Of a DNA stretch of 25,876 bases, positions 23,685 to 25,876 are shown one piece after another. Below the pieces are notes generated by a model. It was not told where the DNA came from. It saw nothing but the letters and a program-made list of their open reading frames with translations, and did no database searches. The position numbers and the translations under genes were made by a program. The stretch comes from Anderseniella sp051010195. Its GTDB lineage: Bacteria; Pseudomonadota; Alphaproteobacteria; Rhizobiales; Aestuariivirgaceae. Location of the stretch: contig JBPCVV010000001.1 of NCBI GenBank assembly GCA_051010195.1, forward strand, positions 1 to 25,876. The letters run 5' to 3'. Position 1 is the stretch's first letter. The number at the start of each line of letters is the position of its first letter.

Positions 23685-23740
23685 ACTGTACAGTTGTGTC
23701 TAGACATATTTTTCGACTGGACCTACTGTGTCGTCACAGT
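23685..23740. promoter_or_regulatory. Cluster of operator-like palindromes before the flavoprotein gene
   Basis: Three symmetric sites lie in 56 bases: ACTGTACAGT (23685-23694), TGTCTAGACA (23697-23706) and ACTGTG-TCGT-CACAGT (23725-23740). The last ends 20 bases before the start codon. The rest of the gap 23555-23684 shows nothing recognisable. The cluster looks like a substrate-responsive control region for the dehydrogenase gene. The regulator family cannot be named from the sites alone. Confidence 0.45.
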
Positions 23741-23760
23741 GGTCACAGGGAGAGTGTGTC

Positions 23761-25876
23761 ATGAAGTCCGAATACAGGGTTGTCGTCATTGGTGGTGGGG
23801 TCGTGGGTGCCTCGGTCTTGTATCATCTGGCCAAGATGGGCTGGAGCGATGTGGCGCTGATTGAGCGCTCCGTCCTTACCGCGGGGTCCTCGTGGCATGC
23901 CGCGGGCGGTTTCCATGCACTCAATGCGGACCCGAACATTGCAGCCCTGCAGGCCTACACCATCGATCTGCTGGGCAAGATCGAAGAGGAAAGCGGGCAG
24001 TCGGTCGGCATGCACATGACGGGTGGCCTGACGCTGGCCGGCACGCCGGATCGCTGGGAATGGCTGCAGTCGGCCTATCGCATCTTCCAGAGCCTGGGGA
24101 TCGAGGATGTGAGGCTGGTCACGCCGGAAGAAGCCGGCGAGCTGTGCCCGATCATGTCCACGCATGGCATTCTTGGCGGCATGTGGGCGGACAGAGAGGG
24201 GTATATCGATACCACCGGCACGGTTCATGCTTATGCCAAGGCAGCCCGGAACAATGGTGCCACGGTGATCGAACACAACCGGGTGCTGGAGCTGAACCAG
24301 ATCGCCGACGGCTGGCAGGTCGTCACGGAAAAAGGCACCATCAAGTGCGAACACGTGGTCAATGCCGCCGGTCTCTGGGCCAAGCAGGTTGGCCGCATGG
24401 CCGGTATTGAGCTACCGGTGTCGCCCTTGTCACATCATTATCTTCTGACCGAGACGATCCCGGAGATTGATGAGATGGATGGCGAGCTGCCGCTGGTGGT
24501 GGACCTGGAGGGCTTCACCTACATGCGCCAGGACCTGAACGGCATGCTGCTGGGCATCTACGAGATCAACCATGAACACTGGATGATGGATGGCGCGCCC
24601 TGGGACTACGGCATTGAACTGTTGCAGGAAGATACCGACAGGATCGCCGATGAACTGACGCTGGGGTTTGAACGTTATCCGGTGTTGCAGAATGCCGGTG
24701 TGAAAGACTGGGTCAATGGCGCATTCACGTTCTCGCCCGACGGCAATCCGCTGGTGGGCCCGGTGCGTGGCAAGCCGGGATACTGGTGTTCATGTGCGGT
24801 CATGGCGGGTTTCCTGCAGGGCGGCGGTGTCGGCAAGTCGCTGGCCGAGTGGATCATCAACGGCGAGCCTGAGGCCGACGTCTACGGCATGGACGTGGCC
24901 CGCTACGGCGACTTTGCCGGCAACAAGCAGTTCATCAGGGAAACCACTGGCCAGTTCTATACGCGGCGTTTCGTGATGACCTATCCAAATGAACAGTTAC
25001 CGGCGGGCCGGCCACTGAAAATGGCTCCGGCCCACAGCGAGATGACGGCGGCAGGTTGTCGCTGGGGCGCAAGCTGGGGGTTGGAGGTGCCGTTGTATTT
25101 CGCGCCGGACAGGTTTGAGGAAACACCGTCGCTGAAACGCTCCAACGCGTTTGACATTGTCGGAGAGGAGTGCCGCGCGGTGCGCGAAAGTGTCGGGTTG
25201 CTCGACATATCCGGGTTCTCGCGCTTTGAGGTTACGGGTCCAAACGCACAGGCCTGGCTTGACCGGATGATGGCGTCCAAATTGCCGGAGCCTGGCAAAG
25301 CGAGACTTGCCCCAATGCTGTCGCCGGAAGGCAGGTTGAAGGGTGATCTTACGGTGTTCAACTGGGGCGAAGGCACCTGGTGGATCATGGGCAGCTATTA
25401 CCTGCGCGAGTGGCACATGCGCTGGTTCCACATCCACATGCAGGACGGCGTGACGGTGCGCGATATCGCCGATGATGTGGTCGGCTTCTCGCTGGCCGGG
25501 CCGAAATCGAGGGATGTTATCGAAAAGTTGACCGACGGCGATGTGGGGGCATTGCCGTTCATGGGATGCGGTCACTTTGACATCGGTCTGATCCGGACGA
25601 AGGTCGGCCGGCTGTCCGTTGCCGGTGAACTGGGATATGAAATTCATTGCCACGCCGCTGAACACATCGGCCTGCGCCGCATGCTGCTTGAGGCAGGCGC
25701 GGATCATGGCATTCGCGAATATGGCTTCAACGCGCTACTGTCATTGCGTCTCGAAAAGAGTTTTGGCATCTGGTCCGCCGAGTTCACCCAGGGTTACACA
25801 CCGGGTATGACCGGCATGGACCGATGGATCGACTGGCAGAAGCCGGATTTCATCGGCCGGCAGGCTGCTGAGAGTG
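23761..25876 (+). CDS. Sarcosine/dimethylglycine dehydrogenase-type FAD-GcvT protein (partial, 3' end missing)
   Basis: The frame is open for 705 codons from the ATG at 23761 (GGGAGAG upstream) to the window edge. The FAD domain starts VVVIGGGVVGASVLYHLAKMG (Gly11, Gly13, Gly16; Glu35). It contains GSSWHAAGGFHALN, where His46 aligns with the histidine that binds FAD covalently in DMGDH and SARDH. A linker domain (about 399-460) precedes a GcvT aminomethyltransferase-like domain from about residue 473 (VRESVGLLDISGFSRFEVTGPNAQAWL), with VAGELGYEIHC and SLRLEKSFGIW. Such enzymes oxidise N-methyl groups of glycine derivatives or related amines and pass formaldehyde to tetrahydrofolate. The substrate here is not certain. 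Palindromes upstream suggest specific regulation. Only the last part, perhaps 100-130 residues, should lie outside the window. Confidence 0.9.
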   Translation, partial: MKSEYRVVVIGGGVVGASVLYHLAKMGWSDVALIERSVLTAGSSWHAAGGFHALNADPNIAALQAYTIDLLGKIEEESGQSVGMHMTGGLTLAGTPDRWEWLQSAYRIFQSLGIEDVRLVTPEEAGELCPIMSTHGILGGMWADREGYIDTTGTVHAYAKAARNNGATVIEHNRVLELNQIADGWQVVTEKGTIKCEHVVNAAGLWAKQVGRMAGIELPVSPLSHHYLLTETIPEIDEMDGELPLVVDLEGFTYMRQDLNGMLLGIYEINHEHWMMDGAPWDYGIELLQEDTDRIADELTLGFERYPVLQNAGVKDWVNGAFTFSPDGNPLVGPVRGKPGYWCSCAVMAGFLQGGGVGKSLAEWIINGEPEADVYGMDVARYGDFAGNKQFIRETTGQFYTRRFVMTYPNEQLPAGRPLKMAPAHSEMTAAGCRWGASWGLEVPLYFAPDRFEETPSLKRSNAFDIVGEECRAVRESVGLLDISGFSRFEVTGPNAQAWLDRMMASKLPEPGKARLAPMLSPEGRLKGDLTVFNWGEGTWWIMGSYYLREWHMRWFHIHMQDGVTVRDIADDVVGFSLAGPKSRDVIEKLTDGDVGALPFMGCGHFDIGLIRTKVGRLSVAGELGYEIHCHAAEHIGLRRMLLEAGADHGIREYGFNALLSLRLEKSFGIWSAEFTQGYTPGMTGMDRWIDWQKPDFIGRQAAES

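Overview
The window is about 26 kb of roughly 58-60% GC DNA (estimated by eye) and looks like a chromosomal segment of an alphaproteobacterium, probably in or near the Hyphomicrobiales (Rhizobiales). The grounds are the order pyrG ... eno-ftsB-pdhA-pdhB-pdhC-(insert)-lpd-YeaQ/YmgE-lipA-coq10-like, an E1-beta subunit that carries its own lipoyl domain, a BA14K-family secreted protein, and an FNR of the Cys-X2-Cys-X7-Cys type.

Layout. (1) 1-1474: a hemerythrin-like gene with a consensus FNR/FixK box upstream, facing a convergent FNR-type regulator. The first codons of the regulator lie on what looks like the 3' end of a tRNA gene, possibly an integration scar. (2) 1714-9212: pyrG followed by a tightly packed same-strand run (DUF3772/MscS channel, VOC protein, PaaI-type thioesterase, YhiN/HI0933 flavoprotein, GNAT acetyltransferase). 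A convergent iodotyrosine-deiodinase-like nitroreductase ends against the GNAT gene. (3) 10089-10715: an acidic protein I cannot assign, then a 316-base gene-free stretch rich in inverted repeats that ends in a terminator-like hairpin. (4) 11032-21057: the central-metabolism block. Enolase makes phosphoenolpyruvate. FtsB is a divisome protein. PdhA/PdhB/PdhC/Lpd form the pyruvate dehydrogenase complex. LipA makes the lipoyl groups carried by PdhB and PdhC. A Coq10/RatA START-domain protein closes the run. Two tandem YeaQ/YmgE membrane proteins sit between lpd and lipA. (5) 21280-22107: a secreted BA14K-like protein with a long Arg-rich repeat tract. (6) 22265-25876: an M20 ArgE/DapE-type metallohydrolase and a sarcosine/dimethylglycine-dehydrogenase-type flavoprotein that runs off the right edge.

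The most unusual region is 16711-17475. The pyruvate dehydrogenase operon is interrupted between pdhC and lpd by a small GIY-YIG nuclease gene with REP-like palindromes on both sides, exact 12-base direct repeats, and an acetyltransferase reading frame that appears to have lost its middle. This looks like a minimal nuclease-plus-REP element. Other points of interest are the possible tRNA-derived island edge at fnr, the structured gap before eno, perfect hairpins just upstream of lipA and over the BA14K ribosome binding site, and operator-like palindromes before the pdh genes and before the last gene.
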